Shown here: in pieces, positions 24,911 through 33,395 of the stretch
Position numbering within the stretch: the stretch's first letter is position 1
Layout: the number at the start of each line of letters is the position of its first letter
DNA from: Streptomyces eurythermus
Lineage (GTDB): Bacteria; Actinomycetota; Actinomycetes; Streptomycetales; Streptomycetaceae
DNA: 64,000 bases
NCBI RefSeq assembly: GCF_014649115.1
Contig: NZ_BMSK01000006.1
Location: 387,369 to 451,368, forward strand
Direction: 5' to 3'
The notes under the pieces: model-generated
What the model saw: only the letters and a program-made list of their open reading frames with translations
Told to the model about the DNA's origin: nothing
Databases searched by the model: none
Position numbers and translations under genes: made by a program

Positions 24911-26479
24911 GTGTCCAGTCCCCGCCAGAGCCGCCGTCCCGGCGTCGGCCAACCGCCCGCCCCCGGCCGGACCCCAGCCCCGGCCCCCGCCATGACCCCG
25001 GTTACCGATCCCACCGATGCCCATCCCCCCGGCGCCCACCCTCCCGTGGACGCCGGCGCCGACCAAACCGGCTGCCCGGCCGGTGACGACCGCCACTCCT
25101 CGGCCGGTGACGTCACCCGCTCCTCGGCCGGTGACGCCACCCGGCCCGGGACCCACCCCGTGGACGAGGCGCGACCTCTGGGCCGGATCCTGCTCTTCGG
25201 CATCCAGCACGTCCTGGTCATGGCCGCCACCCCCATCTCGGCGATCTTCCTGATGAGCGCCACCCTCCGGCTCGGCAGCGAGCTGACCGTCGACCTGCTC
25301 TCCGCGGCCTTCGTACTGTCCGGCATCGGATCGCTGATCCAGTCGCTAGGACCGTGGAAGGTCGGGCCGCGGCTGCCGTTCATGATGCTGCCGGGCGGCG
25401 CGCCGCTCATCCTCTTCCTCGCGATCGCCGAACAGCACGGCCTGCCCACCGCCACCGGCTCGGTGATCCTGACGGCGCTGTTCTCCCTCGTCGTCCTGCC
25501 GGTCTTCACCCGGCTGCTCAGGTTCTTCCCCGCCCTCGTCATCGGCACCATGATCGTCATCGTCGGGGTCAACCTGGTGAAGGTCGGCGCGGTGCTCGTC
25601 ACCGGACAACCCGGCACGCCCGGCTTCGCCGACCCCGTCAACCTCGGTCTCGGCATGGCGACGATCGGGTTCACCGTCGTCTTCCACCTGCTCTTCACCG
25701 GCGTCCTGCGGCAGCTCGCCGTGATGCTCGGCCTGCTAGCCGGTGCCGCGCTCGCCGCCGTGACCGGCGCGATCGACGCGAGCGGTGCCGGCGGCGGCGG
25801 GCTGGTCAGCCTGCCGCGGCCGGCGCCCTTCGGCTCACCCGTGTTCCATCTCGTCGCCGCGCTGCCGCTGCTGCTCTACAGCCTGGCCTCCATGGCGGAG
25901 GCCACCGGCCAGACGGTCATCAACGCCGAGGCCGTCGGCAAGAAGATCGACCGTCGCACCGACGTGCCGAAGACCGTCCGCGGTGACGCGCTCACCTCAC
26001 TCCTCGGCGCGTTCTTCGGACTGCCGCTCATGGTCACCAGCGGGGAGAACATCGGGATCGTCCGCGTCACCGGCGTCCGCAGCCGGTTCGTCACCGCCGC
26101 GGCCGGCGTCGTCCTCGTCGTCATCGGTTTCCTCGCCCCCGTCACCCGCGCGATCAGCGTCATCCCGTCCGCGGTCGTCGGCGGCACCGCCATGGTCGTC
26201 TTCGCCGTCGTCACCGTGCTCGGCATCCAGACGCTCGGCCGCTCCGACCTCGACCGGCACACCAGCACCTTCATCTGCGCGGTCGCCCTGGCGCTGGGGC
26301 TGCTGCCGATCCTCGTGCCCGGCGTGTACGGCCACTTCCCGCCGAGCGTCCGCATCCTCCTGGACAGCGGCGTCGCGGTCGGCGCGTTCGTCGCCGCCGT
26401 CCTCAACATCCTCTTCCACCACATCAGGCCGGGCATCGCCGCCCGGCTGACCGTCGTACGCACGGAAGGCGACCGATGA
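24911..26479 (+). CDS. NCS2 family purine (uracil/xanthine) permease
   Basis: A 522-residue membrane transporter. The first 80 or so residues are hydrophilic and Pro/Ser-rich with small repeats (SSAGD); membrane spans then begin with RILLFGIQHVLVMAATPISAIF. The nucleobase-ascorbate signature appears as ENIGIVRVTGVRSR, and QTVINAEAVGKK resembles the substrate-site helix. GTG 24911 has ACGGAG 7 nt upstream; ATG 24992 lacks a ribosome site. The gene overlaps the deaminase downstream (ATGA), so the substrate is probably a purine base. It is likely controlled through the palindrome at 24830. Confidence 0.88.
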   Translation: MSSPRQSRRPGVGQPPAPGRTPAPAPAMTPVTDPTDAHPPGAHPPVDAGADQTGCPAGDDRHSSAGDVTRSSAGDATRPGTHPVDEARPLGRILLFGIQHVLVMAATPISAIFLMSATLRLGSELTVDLLSAAFVLSGIGSLIQSLGPWKVGPRLPFMMLPGGAPLILFLAIAEQHGLPTATGSVILTALFSLVVLPVFTRLLRFFPALVIGTMIVIVGVNLVKVGAVLVTGQPGTPGFADPVNLGLGMATIGFTVVFHLLFTGVLRQLAVMLGLLAGAALAAVTGAIDASGAGGGGLVSLPRPAPFGSPVFHLVAALPLLLYSLASMAEATGQTVINAEAVGKKIDRRTDVPKTVRGDALTSLLGAFFGLPLMVTSGENIGIVRVTGVRSRFVTAAAGVVLVVIGFLAPVTRAISVIPSAVVGGTAMVVFAVVTVLGIQTLGRSDLDRHTSTFICAVALALGLLPILVPGVYGHFPPSVRILLDSGVAVGAFVAAVLNILFHHIRPGIAARLTVVRTEGDR

Positions 26480-27912
26480 ACCAGCCCGAGCGCGAACTCC
26501 TCACCGGCCCCGGTCCGCTCCTCCTCGTACCGGACGTGGTCCTGCTGCCGGAAGGCCCCGTCGACGACCTTGCCGTCGTGATCGACGACGGCTGCTTCGA
26601 GGCCGTCGGACCGGCGGACGAACTGGAGCGCGCCCATCCGAGATCGCGGGCCGTGCGACTGCCCGGCCGGCTGCTGATGCCCGGCTTCGTCGACGCCCAC
26701 CACCACCTCACCCAGAGCTTCGGCGCCGCGCTCGCCTTCGGGGAACCCTCGGAGATCTTCCGCCGGGTGTGGGTGCCGCTGGAAGGCGCGCTGGACGAGG
26801 AGTCGGCCTACACCGCGGCCAAGCTGGCCGCCCTCGAAGCACTGCGCGGGGGCTTCACCACCGTCGCCGACGCCGGCACCCGCGCCGGCGTGGACGTCGA
26901 CGTGGTGGCGTCGGCCGCGCGCGACGCCGGGATCCGCTGCGTACTGGGACTCGTCTGCGACGACGCGAACGACGCGAACGACGAGAAGAGCGGCGGCGGT
27001 GCCCCGGCGGAGGACCCGGCCGTGCTGCGGAGCGCGGAGAAGCACCTCGCCCGTTACGCCGGCGACCCGCTCGTCCACGCCTCCCTCGCCCTCTCCATCC
27101 CCGAGGCGGCCACCGAACGCACCCTGCGCGCCACCGCCCGCCTGGCCGCCGAGTCCGGCGCGGTCGTACAGATCCATGTGAACGAGCACCTGGCCGGCGT
27201 GGAACGCTCCCTGGTACGGCACGGACTGCGGCCCCTGGAGCACCTGCACCGCATCGGCGCGCTCGGCCCCCAGCTGCTCGCCGCGCACGCCGCGCTCCTC
27301 ACCCCGCACGAGCTGACCCTCCTCGCCGACACGGGCACCGCCGTCAGCTACAACCCCGTCGCCAGCGCGTGGAAGGGCAACGCGGTGGCGCCCGCGACCG
27401 CCATGGCCGAGCGAGGCATCCGCTTCGGCCTCGGCACCGACGGCACCCGCGGCGACGGCTTCCGGCTCGCGGAGGCCGCCGAGTTCGCCCAGCGGCTGGC
27501 GTACGGGCTGAGCACCGGCGACTCCTCCTGCGGCGCCGGCTGGACATGGCTGGAGACCGCCACCCGGGGAGGCGCCGACGCCGTCGGCCTCGGCGCCCGC
27601 ACCGGCACCGTCGCCCGGGGCCTGGCGGCGGACTTCCTCCTCGTCGACATCGGCACCCCGGAGCTGGCCCTCTCCTGGGACCTGCCCTGGGAGCTGGTAC
27701 GGCGCGGCAACCGGGACCAGATCACGGCCGTCTTCGTCGCCGGGCGGCTGCGCGTGTGGCACGGCCGGCCGGCCGACTGGGACGGGGCCGCGCTGGTGCG
27801 GCGCGCCGCGGAACTGGCCCGTGCCACCGTCGGCAAGGCGGACATCACCCGGGCGCACCGCACCTCCACCGAGGCGCGGGCACTGCGCCGGGCGCGGGGG
27901 GCGGCGCGGTGA
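26476..27912 (+). CDS. Amidohydrolase, 8-oxoguanine/purine deaminase-like
   Basis: A 478-residue member of the metal-dependent amidohydrolase superfamily, near the AtzB/8-oxoguanine deaminase group. Metal ligands are visible: MPGFVDAHHHLTQ, IHVNEHLAG, LLAAHAALL and GLGTDGTRGD. It probably hydrolyses an amino group from a purine-type ring. Its start overlaps the permease and its stop overlaps the TauE-like gene, giving an import-then-deaminate operon. A short acidic insert with DDANDANDEK (about 160-170) looks like a 9-bp codon repeat (GACGCGAAC twice). Confidence 0.85.
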   Translation: MNQPERELLTGPGPLLLVPDVVLLPEGPVDDLAVVIDDGCFEAVGPADELERAHPRSRAVRLPGRLLMPGFVDAHHHLTQSFGAALAFGEPSEIFRRVWVPLEGALDEESAYTAAKLAALEALRGGFTTVADAGTRAGVDVDVVASAARDAGIRCVLGLVCDDANDANDEKSGGGAPAEDPAVLRSAEKHLARYAGDPLVHASLALSIPEAATERTLRATARLAAESGAVVQIHVNEHLAGVERSLVRHGLRPLEHLHRIGALGPQLLAAHAALLTPHELTLLADTGTAVSYNPVASAWKGNAVAPATAMAERGIRFGLGTDGTRGDGFRLAEAAEFAQRLAYGLSTGDSSCGAGWTWLETATRGGADAVGLGARTGTVARGLAADFLLVDIGTPELALSWDLPWELVRRGNRDQITAVFVAGRLRVWHGRPADWDGAALVRRAAELARATVGKADITRAHRTSTEARALRRARGAAR

Positions 27913-28619
27913 CGGTCCAGACGCTCACGGTCCTCGCCCTCACGGTGGCCGTGGCCGCGTTCGTCCAGGGCAGCAGCGGGCTCGGCTTCGCACTCATCGT
28001 CGCGCCGGTGGCCGGGATGCTCGATCCCCACCTGGTCCCGGTCTTCGTCCTGGCGTCGATGATCCCGCTCAACCTGTACGTCGCCTGGCGCGAGAGGGCA
28101 TCGCTCGATCTGCGCGGCGCGGGCTGGATCACCGGGGCGAGGCTCGCCGCCACCCCGGCCGGGCTGGCGGTGCTCTGGATGGTCCCCGAACGCGGCCTCG
28201 GTGTGTTCGTGGGCGTCTCCACCGTGCTCGCGGCCGTCGTGAGCCTGGCCGCGCCCGTGTTCACCCCCGGCCGGGCCGCCTACGTCGGAGCGGGCGCGGT
28301 GACCGGACTGACGGAGACCGCGACCGGTGTCGGCGGGCCTCCGCTCGCGCTGGTCTACCAGCACCGGCCGCCCGCCGAACTGCGCTCCACCGTCGCCGCG
28401 TGCTTCCTCGTCGGCGAAGTCGCCTCCCTGGCGCTGCTGTTCGGAACCGGGAAGGCGCAGGCGGCGGAGCTCGGCCAGGCCGCCCTGCTGCTGCCGGCGA
28501 CCGCCGCCGGCGCGTGGCTCAGCCGGCTGGTGCACCACCGGCTGGACGCACGCAGGATGCGCCTGTTCGTCCTCGTCTTCGCACTGGTCTCCGGGCTCGT
28601 CCTGGTGCTCGGGGCCTGA
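27909..28619 (+). CDS. TauE/SafE family membrane transporter
   Basis: A 236-residue integral membrane protein with about seven hydrophobic segments, starting VAAFVQGSSGLGFALI and containing the family repeat again as ETATGVGGPPLAL. Members export sulfite or organic acids; the cargo here is unknown. The GTG start overlaps the deaminase stop (GTGA), so it is co-translated with purine catabolism genes, which suggests efflux of a breakdown product. Confidence 0.85.
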   Translation: MTVQTLTVLALTVAVAAFVQGSSGLGFALIVAPVAGMLDPHLVPVFVLASMIPLNLYVAWRERASLDLRGAGWITGARLAATPAGLAVLWMVPERGLGVFVGVSTVLAAVVSLAAPVFTPGRAAYVGAGAVTGLTETATGVGGPPLALVYQHRPPAELRSTVAACFLVGEVASLALLFGTGKAQAAELGQAALLLPATAAGAWLSRLVHHRLDARRMRLFVLVFALVSGLVLVLGA

Positions 28620-28625
28620 CGGCGC

Positions 28626-28641
28626 CCCGGACCGGTCCGGG
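28626..28641. terminator. Terminator between convergent TauE and LacI genes
   Basis: CCCGGACCGGTCCGGG is a perfect 16-bp palindrome placed 7 bp after the TauE-like stop and 2 bp before the stop of the LacI-type gene. Confidence 0.55.
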
Positions 28642-28643
28642 CT

Positions 28644-29684
28644 TCAGGTCCGGGCGGCCCGGACGGACGACGCCCGGGCGATCACCCGCGGTTCGGGGGG
28701 CACCGCCACCGACGGTACGGCGGTGTCCCCGCGCAGCCGCCCCAGCAGCAGCTCCACCGCGTCGGACGCCGCCCGGTCCAGGTGCAGATCGACCGCCGTG
28801 AGCGGCGGTTCGCAGGTGCGGGCACGCAGGCCGTCGTAGCGGGTCACCACCATGACGTCGTCCGGTACGGACCGCCCGCTGTCCCGGATCGCCCGGACCG
28901 CACCCACCGCGAAGGCATCCACCAGCGCGCAGACCGCGTCGATGCCGGGATGCTCGGCGAGCAGGGCGGCGCACCGCTCGTATCCCGCCCGCTCTCCGCC
29001 GGACTCGGCGGCCCGCGCCAGGATCGGTGTCCAGCCGTACTCCTCGGCGAGCCGCTCGTACGCGGCGATCGCGTCCACGGACGAGTGCCGCGCACCGGCG
29101 CCCACGATCAGCGCCGGCCGGACGGCGCCCTGCTCGCGCAGGTGCCGCAGCAGCAGCTCCGCGACCAGCCGGCCGCGCAGATCGACGTACGGGGTGTCCT
29201 CCTCGGGCGACACCGGCCGGCCGAGCGCCACGTACGGCAGCCCGCGCTCACGCAGCTGGGCCGCCGCCGCGTCCTCGACGTCCGGCTCGACCACGATGGC
29301 CCCGTCGATGTCGACGGAGTACAGCGCCGAGCCCGATTGCACGGGCGGTACGAGCACGAGCGCGTAGTCGTGCAGCAGGGCGCGCTCCGCGGCGGCCGCC
29401 GCGACCTCCATGTAGAACCCGAGCCGGGACGGCCCGCCCGCCACCGCGAACGGCATCGAGGAGGCGAGCGCGATCACCTTCGCCTGCCCGCGCCGCAGCC
29501 GCTGTGCCCGGAGGTTGGGCCGGTAACCGAGATCGGCCGCGACCTGCCGGATGCGCTCCCTCGTCCGGGGGTCGACCTTGCCGAGCCCATTGAGCGCATG
29601 GGACACGGTCGTACGCGAAACCCCGGCGACGCGAGCGACATCCGCGATCGTCGGCGGCTTCGGACCGGAGACGGAGGCAGCCAT
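28644..29684 (-). CDS. LacI family transcriptional regulator
   Basis: A 346-residue LacI-type repressor: N-terminal helix-turn-helix and hinge TIADVARVAGVSRTTVSHALNGLGKVDPRTRERIRQVAADLGYRPN, then a sugar/purine-binding-type effector domain. ATG 29684 is used because GAGGAG lies 12 nt upstream; GTG 29696 is the alternative. It is convergent with the purine permease/deaminase operon and is the best candidate to bind the AATCGATT palindrome there. Confidence 0.88.
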   Translation of the reverse strand: MAASVSGPKPPTIADVARVAGVSRTTVSHALNGLGKVDPRTRERIRQVAADLGYRPNLRAQRLRRGQAKVIALASSMPFAVAGGPSRLGFYMEVAAAAAERALLHDYALVLVPPVQSGSALYSVDIDGAIVVEPDVEDAAAAQLRERGLPYVALGRPVSPEEDTPYVDLRGRLVAELLLRHLREQGAVRPALIVGAGARHSSVDAIAAYERLAEEYGWTPILARAAESGGERAGYERCAALLAEHPGIDAVCALVDAFAVGAVRAIRDSGRSVPDDVMVVTRYDGLRARTCEPPLTAVDLHLDRAASDAVELLLGRLRGDTAVPSVAVPPEPRVIARASSVRAART

Positions 29685-29842
29685 CTGCGCGGACACTCCT
29701 CACTGACAAAAACCCTTGACCCGCCCATCTTCCCCGACCCCGCCTTCCCGTCCACCCTTCCCCCGGCCCCCACGCCCCCCTCGCCAACGGGCGGTCCCCG
29801 GAGGGCCGCTGAGCGACAGGTCCCCGGTGGCATGATGCCCCG

Positions 29843-30439
29843 ATGATCTCTTCGACACCTGCCGTGGTGCCCGCGGGCCGGATGAGCCGGGGCGGACAAC
29901 CCGTGTTCCGGCTCGCAGGGGATGTGGAACTGCGTCCATGGCGGCAAGACGATGCCCAGACCCTCGTGGATGCCAGTCTCGATCCGGACATTCAGCAGTG
30001 GAGCCGGCCGGGGCGTGACGTCTCCCTTCAGGACGCCCGAGCGAGGATCGCACGCTGGCATGAGCGATGGACGTCCGAGCAGGCGGCGATCTGGGCCATC
30101 GCGCGCCCTGGTGAGCGACCCATGGGGTTGATCGGTTGGGGGGACGTCGATCTCCGGGGCGGAAGCGCCGAGATCCTGTACTGGCTGCTGCCGGCCGGCC
30201 GTGGCGGCGGCGTCATGACCGACGCCGTCGTGCGTCTCAGCCGGTGGGCCATGGACGACCTGGGCCTGCACCGGCTGCGCCTCACCCACTCCGTGGCCAA
30301 CCCGGCGTCCTGCCGGGTGGCCACGAGGACCGGCTTCGCCTTGGAAGGCACTATGCGTCGTGCCCTCCTGCACGCGGACGGGTGGCACGACGAGCATCTT
30401 CATGCCCGGGTACGAGGTGACGAGTGGCCCGCTGAATGA
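29843..30439 (+). CDS. GNAT family N-acetyltransferase (RimJ/RimL-like)
   Basis: A 198-residue acetyltransferase. The core reads VELRPWRQDDAQTLVDAS, then YWLLPAGRGGGVMTDAV (acetyl-CoA loop) and RLTHSVANPASCRVATRTGFALEGTMR, typical of RimJ/RimL-type enzymes acting on protein N termini or small amines. It converges on the lasso peptide genes. GNATs do acetylate some lasso peptides, but the nearby core has no Lys, so a link is not supported. Confidence 0.88.
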   Translation: MISSTPAVVPAGRMSRGGQPVFRLAGDVELRPWRQDDAQTLVDASLDPDIQQWSRPGRDVSLQDARARIARWHERWTSEQAAIWAIARPGERPMGLIGWGDVDLRGGSAEILYWLLPAGRGGGVMTDAVVRLSRWAMDDLGLHRLRLTHSVANPASCRVATRTGFALEGTMRRALLHADGWHDEHLHARVRGDEWPAE

Positions 30440-30475
30440 GGCCGGCCGGGCTTGGGGGCTCGGCCCGGGGCGCCG

Positions 30476-30766
30476 TTATCCGGTGGGCCGGCCGGTGTCC
30501 GGGGCGGAGTCCAGGAGGCCGGCGGAGCGGAGTCGTTCGAGGAAGGTGCGGACGTCGGATTCCGCCTGTTCGCGTCCGATGCCGTAACGGGACACCAGAT
30601 GCTCCGCGGTCGTGCGGGGGTCCGACCCCCGCGCGAGGTGCTCCAGGATCGCCGCCGCGGTGGTGTTCAGCTGCCAGTACCGTCCGCCGCGCTCGTCCAG
30701 CAGGACCAGCCCGTCGTCGGTCGCGACGGTCGTCACGTGCGGGTGCAGTCGTGCTCTGCGTGTCAT
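30476..30766 (-). CDS. Lasso peptide RiPP recognition element protein (PqqD-like, B1)
   Basis: A 96-residue PqqD-like protein: VATDDGLVLLDERGGRYWQLNTTAAAILEHLARG followed by a helical part. In lasso pathways such RRE proteins bind the leader peptide, through its YxxP region, and present it to the B2 protease and C cyclase. ATG 30766 overlaps the stop of B2 (ATGA). It is the last gene of the cluster. In most actinobacterial clusters B1 precedes B2, so the order here is swapped. Confidence 0.92.
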   Translation of the reverse strand: MTRRARLHPHVTTVATDDGLVLLDERGGRYWQLNTTAAAILEHLARGSDPRTTAEHLVSRYGIGREQAESDVRTFLERLRSAGLLDSAPDTGRPTG

Positions 30767-31215
30767 CAACGGCCTTCCCCGGCCCCGGAGCGGCTTTCGA
30801 CCGTGATCAGCGGCCGCCACAGGGTGGTGTCCGTGCTTTCCCCGACCGCGGTCCCCTCCGCCTCCACCCAGGCGTGCGCGCGGAAAGGCATCGTACGGAC
30901 CCCGACCCGCCACGTCGGCCACGCGCCCCGCGCACGGCACAGCAGGGCGATGGCCACGGACCGCTGGAGACAGCCGTCACCGGCGCACATGACGCTCACC
31001 CTGAGCACCGCCGCTCGCGCGGCCTCCGCCTCGCCGTAGGTCGCCGGTCTCGCTCCCTTGGCCAAGCGGGTCAGCACGCGCCGCACGTCGTGGGGCGGCC
31101 GGCGTGTCAGGAGGCGTGCCGCGCCGACGGCCAGTACCGCGCACAGATGCCGTCCCGGGGTCAGGGGCGGCTGATCACCGGGCCGCGCCAGGGCCGCACC
31201 TCTCGCTTTCCTCAC
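30766..31215 (-). CDS. Lasso peptide leader peptidase (transglutaminase-like, B2)
   Basis: A 149-residue cysteine protease of the lasso B2 family: catalytic Cys82 in GDGCLQRSVAIALL and His114 in FRAHAWVE; the third residue should lie in the following strand. It cuts the leader after the Thr-x pair before core Gly1. The GTG start at 31215 has GGAGGA 5 nt upstream and lies 21 bp after the cyclase stop. It overlaps B1 by 4 nt. Confidence 0.93.
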   Translation of the reverse strand: MRKARGAALARPGDQPPLTPGRHLCAVLAVGAARLLTRRPPHDVRRVLTRLAKGARPATYGEAEAARAAVLRVSVMCAGDGCLQRSVAIALLCRARGAWPTWRVGVRTMPFRAHAWVEAEGTAVGESTDTTLWRPLITVESRSGAGEGR

Positions 31216-31236
31216 GTTGTTCCTCCGGTAGGTGTG

Positions 31237-33072
31237 TCATGGGCCGGGACCGCCGGTCACGGTGCCGCGAGGCGTGGGCGACACACGGCCACGCAGCCAG
31301 GATTCGCAGTTCAGCGTCAGGATGAGGGCGGCCGGCAGGGGACCCGGCCGCTGCGGGGCCAGGCACGCCTGTCGCAGTTCCCCGGCGTCGATCAGTCCCA
31401 TCCGGGCCAGCCGCGAGTCGTCGCACAGCGCCGCGAGCCTCCGACGCTGACCGCGCAGGCCGGTGTGGACGTCCTCGGCCATGTCGTTCTTCGTGGAACG
31501 CTGGAGCATTCCGTGGGGCACGGTCCGGGCCAGGGCCTCCCGCAGGAGCGGTTTGAACTCCCAGGGACTGGAGCGTTCCTCGGGGCGGGTCGCCAGGCAG
31601 ATCTCCACCACACGGTCGTCGAGGTAGGGCGCGGCGGTCCGCACACCCGCCTCGGCCGTCAGCTGGCCGACCAGCCGGGCGATCCGGCCGGACGTCCTGA
31701 TGTTCTCCAGGGCCAGGTGCTGGGTACGGGTCTCGGCCAGCGGCCGGGCATGGCGGGCCGCGTCGGACAGGGCGTCCGCGACCGCCTGTGCGGCCGGCGC
31801 GGTGATCCACGGAGGGAGCCGCAGGGCCTGGTGCCAGAGCGGCGGGGGAACGCGCCACTGGCCGGGCATCGGCGAACGCAGGTGCCGGGCGCTGTGCGCC
31901 AGCCAGGCCCCGTACGAGCGGCGGTCGCCGACCAGCTGCCAGGTCTGCCGCACCGACCACCGCCGCAACCCCCTCTGCCCGGACAGGTGGTTGAGGGCCG
32001 ACAAGGGGTGTTGCCGGATCAGCGTGTGCACATAGGACGGCGGCGCTGTCAGGACCTCGTCACCGCCGTGGCCCGTCAGATGCAGCCGGGAGCCCGCCGA
32101 CCGGGCGAGGCGCGCCAGTTCCAGGAAGCGCGCGCTCTGCAGGCCCTGGAACGGCTCGTCATGGCGGGGGCGGGTGTCGAAGAGCCCTTCCAGGGCATGG
32201 GGCAGTCCGTCCGCGCCGATCAGCCTGTGGTCGGCTCCCGGCATGTGACCAGCGGCCCGCACCGCCGCTGCCGTGTCGTCGTCCTCACTGGTGAGACCGG
32301 TGAGGGTGAGGGCGACGAGCCGGGTCGCCCGCTGCCACGCCAGATAGGCGACCGGGGTGGAGTCGAGTCCGCCGGACAGGTCGCAGCTGACGACCGGGCC
32401 GCCCGTCTCGACTCGGGCGTGCACGGCGGTGGAGAGAGCCTCACACAGCAGGACGGCGGCCTGGGCCCGCGTCAACTCGGGGTGGGGCGGGGTCCATCGC
32501 CGCCCGGTGCGTGTCCTGCCGTCCGGGGTCAGTTCGAGGAAGTGGTCCCCGGGCAGCGATCGGACGCCCTGCCACACGGTCGTCTCCGACAGGGGGTGCG
32601 GCACGCCGGGGAGGAGGAGCCGCAGGGCCAGTGCGGTCTCGTCCAGCGCGGTGGCGCCGGCGGCCAGGAGGTCCGCGCGATTCGCCGCCCGCGACCTCGT
32701 GTCGTGGAAGAGCCGTCGGGTGTGGGCCAACGTGCCCCAGGCGCGGACCGTTCCGCCGGACGAGACGACGACATGATGGCTGCCGGGGAGCCCCGACGCG
32801 GCCCGCTGCATGTCCGCCGGCGTCCGTGAGCCGGCCAGGCGGCTCTCCAGCAGGCGCCGGTCCACCGGGCAGAAGCCCAGCACCGCGACGGTTCCCGCAG
32901 GGGTACGGCTCACCAGGAGCCGGTCACCGTGGAGCGCGCCGACGATCAGCGGCCGTCCCGACGGATGAGTGGCCAGGACCCCGGTGCCCGGGGCGGTGGG
33001 GGAGGGGACGCCGTCGCGATCGGGAAGGATGACGAACTCGCCCTCACCGCCCGGCTCGTGCGTGTCCGGCAC
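31237..33072 (-). CDS. Lasso peptide cyclase (asparagine synthetase-like, C)
   Basis: A 611-residue asparagine-synthetase homologue. The N-terminal third resembles the class II amidotransferase domain but lacks the Cys1/Cys2 nucleophile needed for glutaminase activity, as expected for lasso cyclases. The ATP-binding loop SGGLDST is at 233-239, with GHGGDEVL and the later APYLDDRVVEICLATRP and KPLLREAL motifs. It adenylates the Asp8 side chain of the core and closes the macrolactam with Gly1. GTG 33072 is 10 bp after the precursor stop. Confidence 0.94.
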   Translation of the reverse strand: MPDTHEPGGEGEFVILPDRDGVPSPTAPGTGVLATHPSGRPLIVGALHGDRLLVSRTPAGTVAVLGFCPVDRRLLESRLAGSRTPADMQRAASGLPGSHHVVVSSGGTVRAWGTLAHTRRLFHDTRSRAANRADLLAAGATALDETALALRLLLPGVPHPLSETTVWQGVRSLPGDHFLELTPDGRTRTGRRWTPPHPELTRAQAAVLLCEALSTAVHARVETGGPVVSCDLSGGLDSTPVAYLAWQRATRLVALTLTGLTSEDDDTAAAVRAAGHMPGADHRLIGADGLPHALEGLFDTRPRHDEPFQGLQSARFLELARLARSAGSRLHLTGHGGDEVLTAPPSYVHTLIRQHPLSALNHLSGQRGLRRWSVRQTWQLVGDRRSYGAWLAHSARHLRSPMPGQWRVPPPLWHQALRLPPWITAPAAQAVADALSDAARHARPLAETRTQHLALENIRTSGRIARLVGQLTAEAGVRTAAPYLDDRVVEICLATRPEERSSPWEFKPLLREALARTVPHGMLQRSTKNDMAEDVHTGLRGQRRRLAALCDDSRLARMGLIDAGELRQACLAPQRPGPLPAALILTLNCESWLRGRVSPTPRGTVTGGPGP

Positions 33073-33082
33073 GGCCAGGGCC

Positions 33083-33208
33083 TCAGTCCCACAGCCAGAT
33101 GCTGTCCCAGGTCCGGGAACCGATGCCGTTCGTCAGCTCGGCGAACTCCCCGAGTTCCACCATCATCGGGGACTCGTACTCCTCACCCGTCACTTCCTGG
33201 TCGTCCAT
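33083..33208 (-). CDS. Lasso peptide precursor (A), core GIGSRTWDSIWLWD
   Basis: A 41-residue precursor starting at ATG 33208 behind a strong AAGGAGGA site. The leader carries the actinobacterial pattern YxxPxxxELGEFxxxT: Tyr11, Pro14, Leu19, Gly20, Phe22 and Thr26 at position -2. Cleavage after Asn27 gives the 14-residue core GIGSRTWDSIWLWD. Gly1 and Asp8 are the expected partners of an 8-residue macrolactam ring, leaving a six-residue tail with Trp11, Trp13 and C-terminal Asp14. The core matches G-x-G-S-K/R-x-x-D-S-x-x-L of sungsanpin and chaxapeptin, with different ring and tail residues. Being short, it is easily missed by gene callers. Confidence 0.93.
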   Translation of the reverse strand: MDDQEVTGEEYESPMMVELGEFAELTNGIGSRTWDSIWLWD

Positions 33209-33395
33209 TTCGTTCCTCCTTCCAGCGGCCCACGGGAAGCCGCTACGGGGGCCTGGTGCGGCCCGGTGCCATGAAGGGCAAGGACAATCCTTCCGCACGA
33301 ACAAGCCGGGCAGGACCGGAATGTGACTACCTTTCGTGTCCAGTCCGCTTCTTTCTGTATATAGGTCAGAAGTGCGACCTCTGAAGTGTCCGGGC

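Noticed and set aside
29843..30439. GNAT acetyltransferase as a lasso peptide tailoring enzyme
   Set aside because: It is convergent with the cluster, not in its operon, and the predicted core has no Lys; its N-terminal amine is used in the ring.
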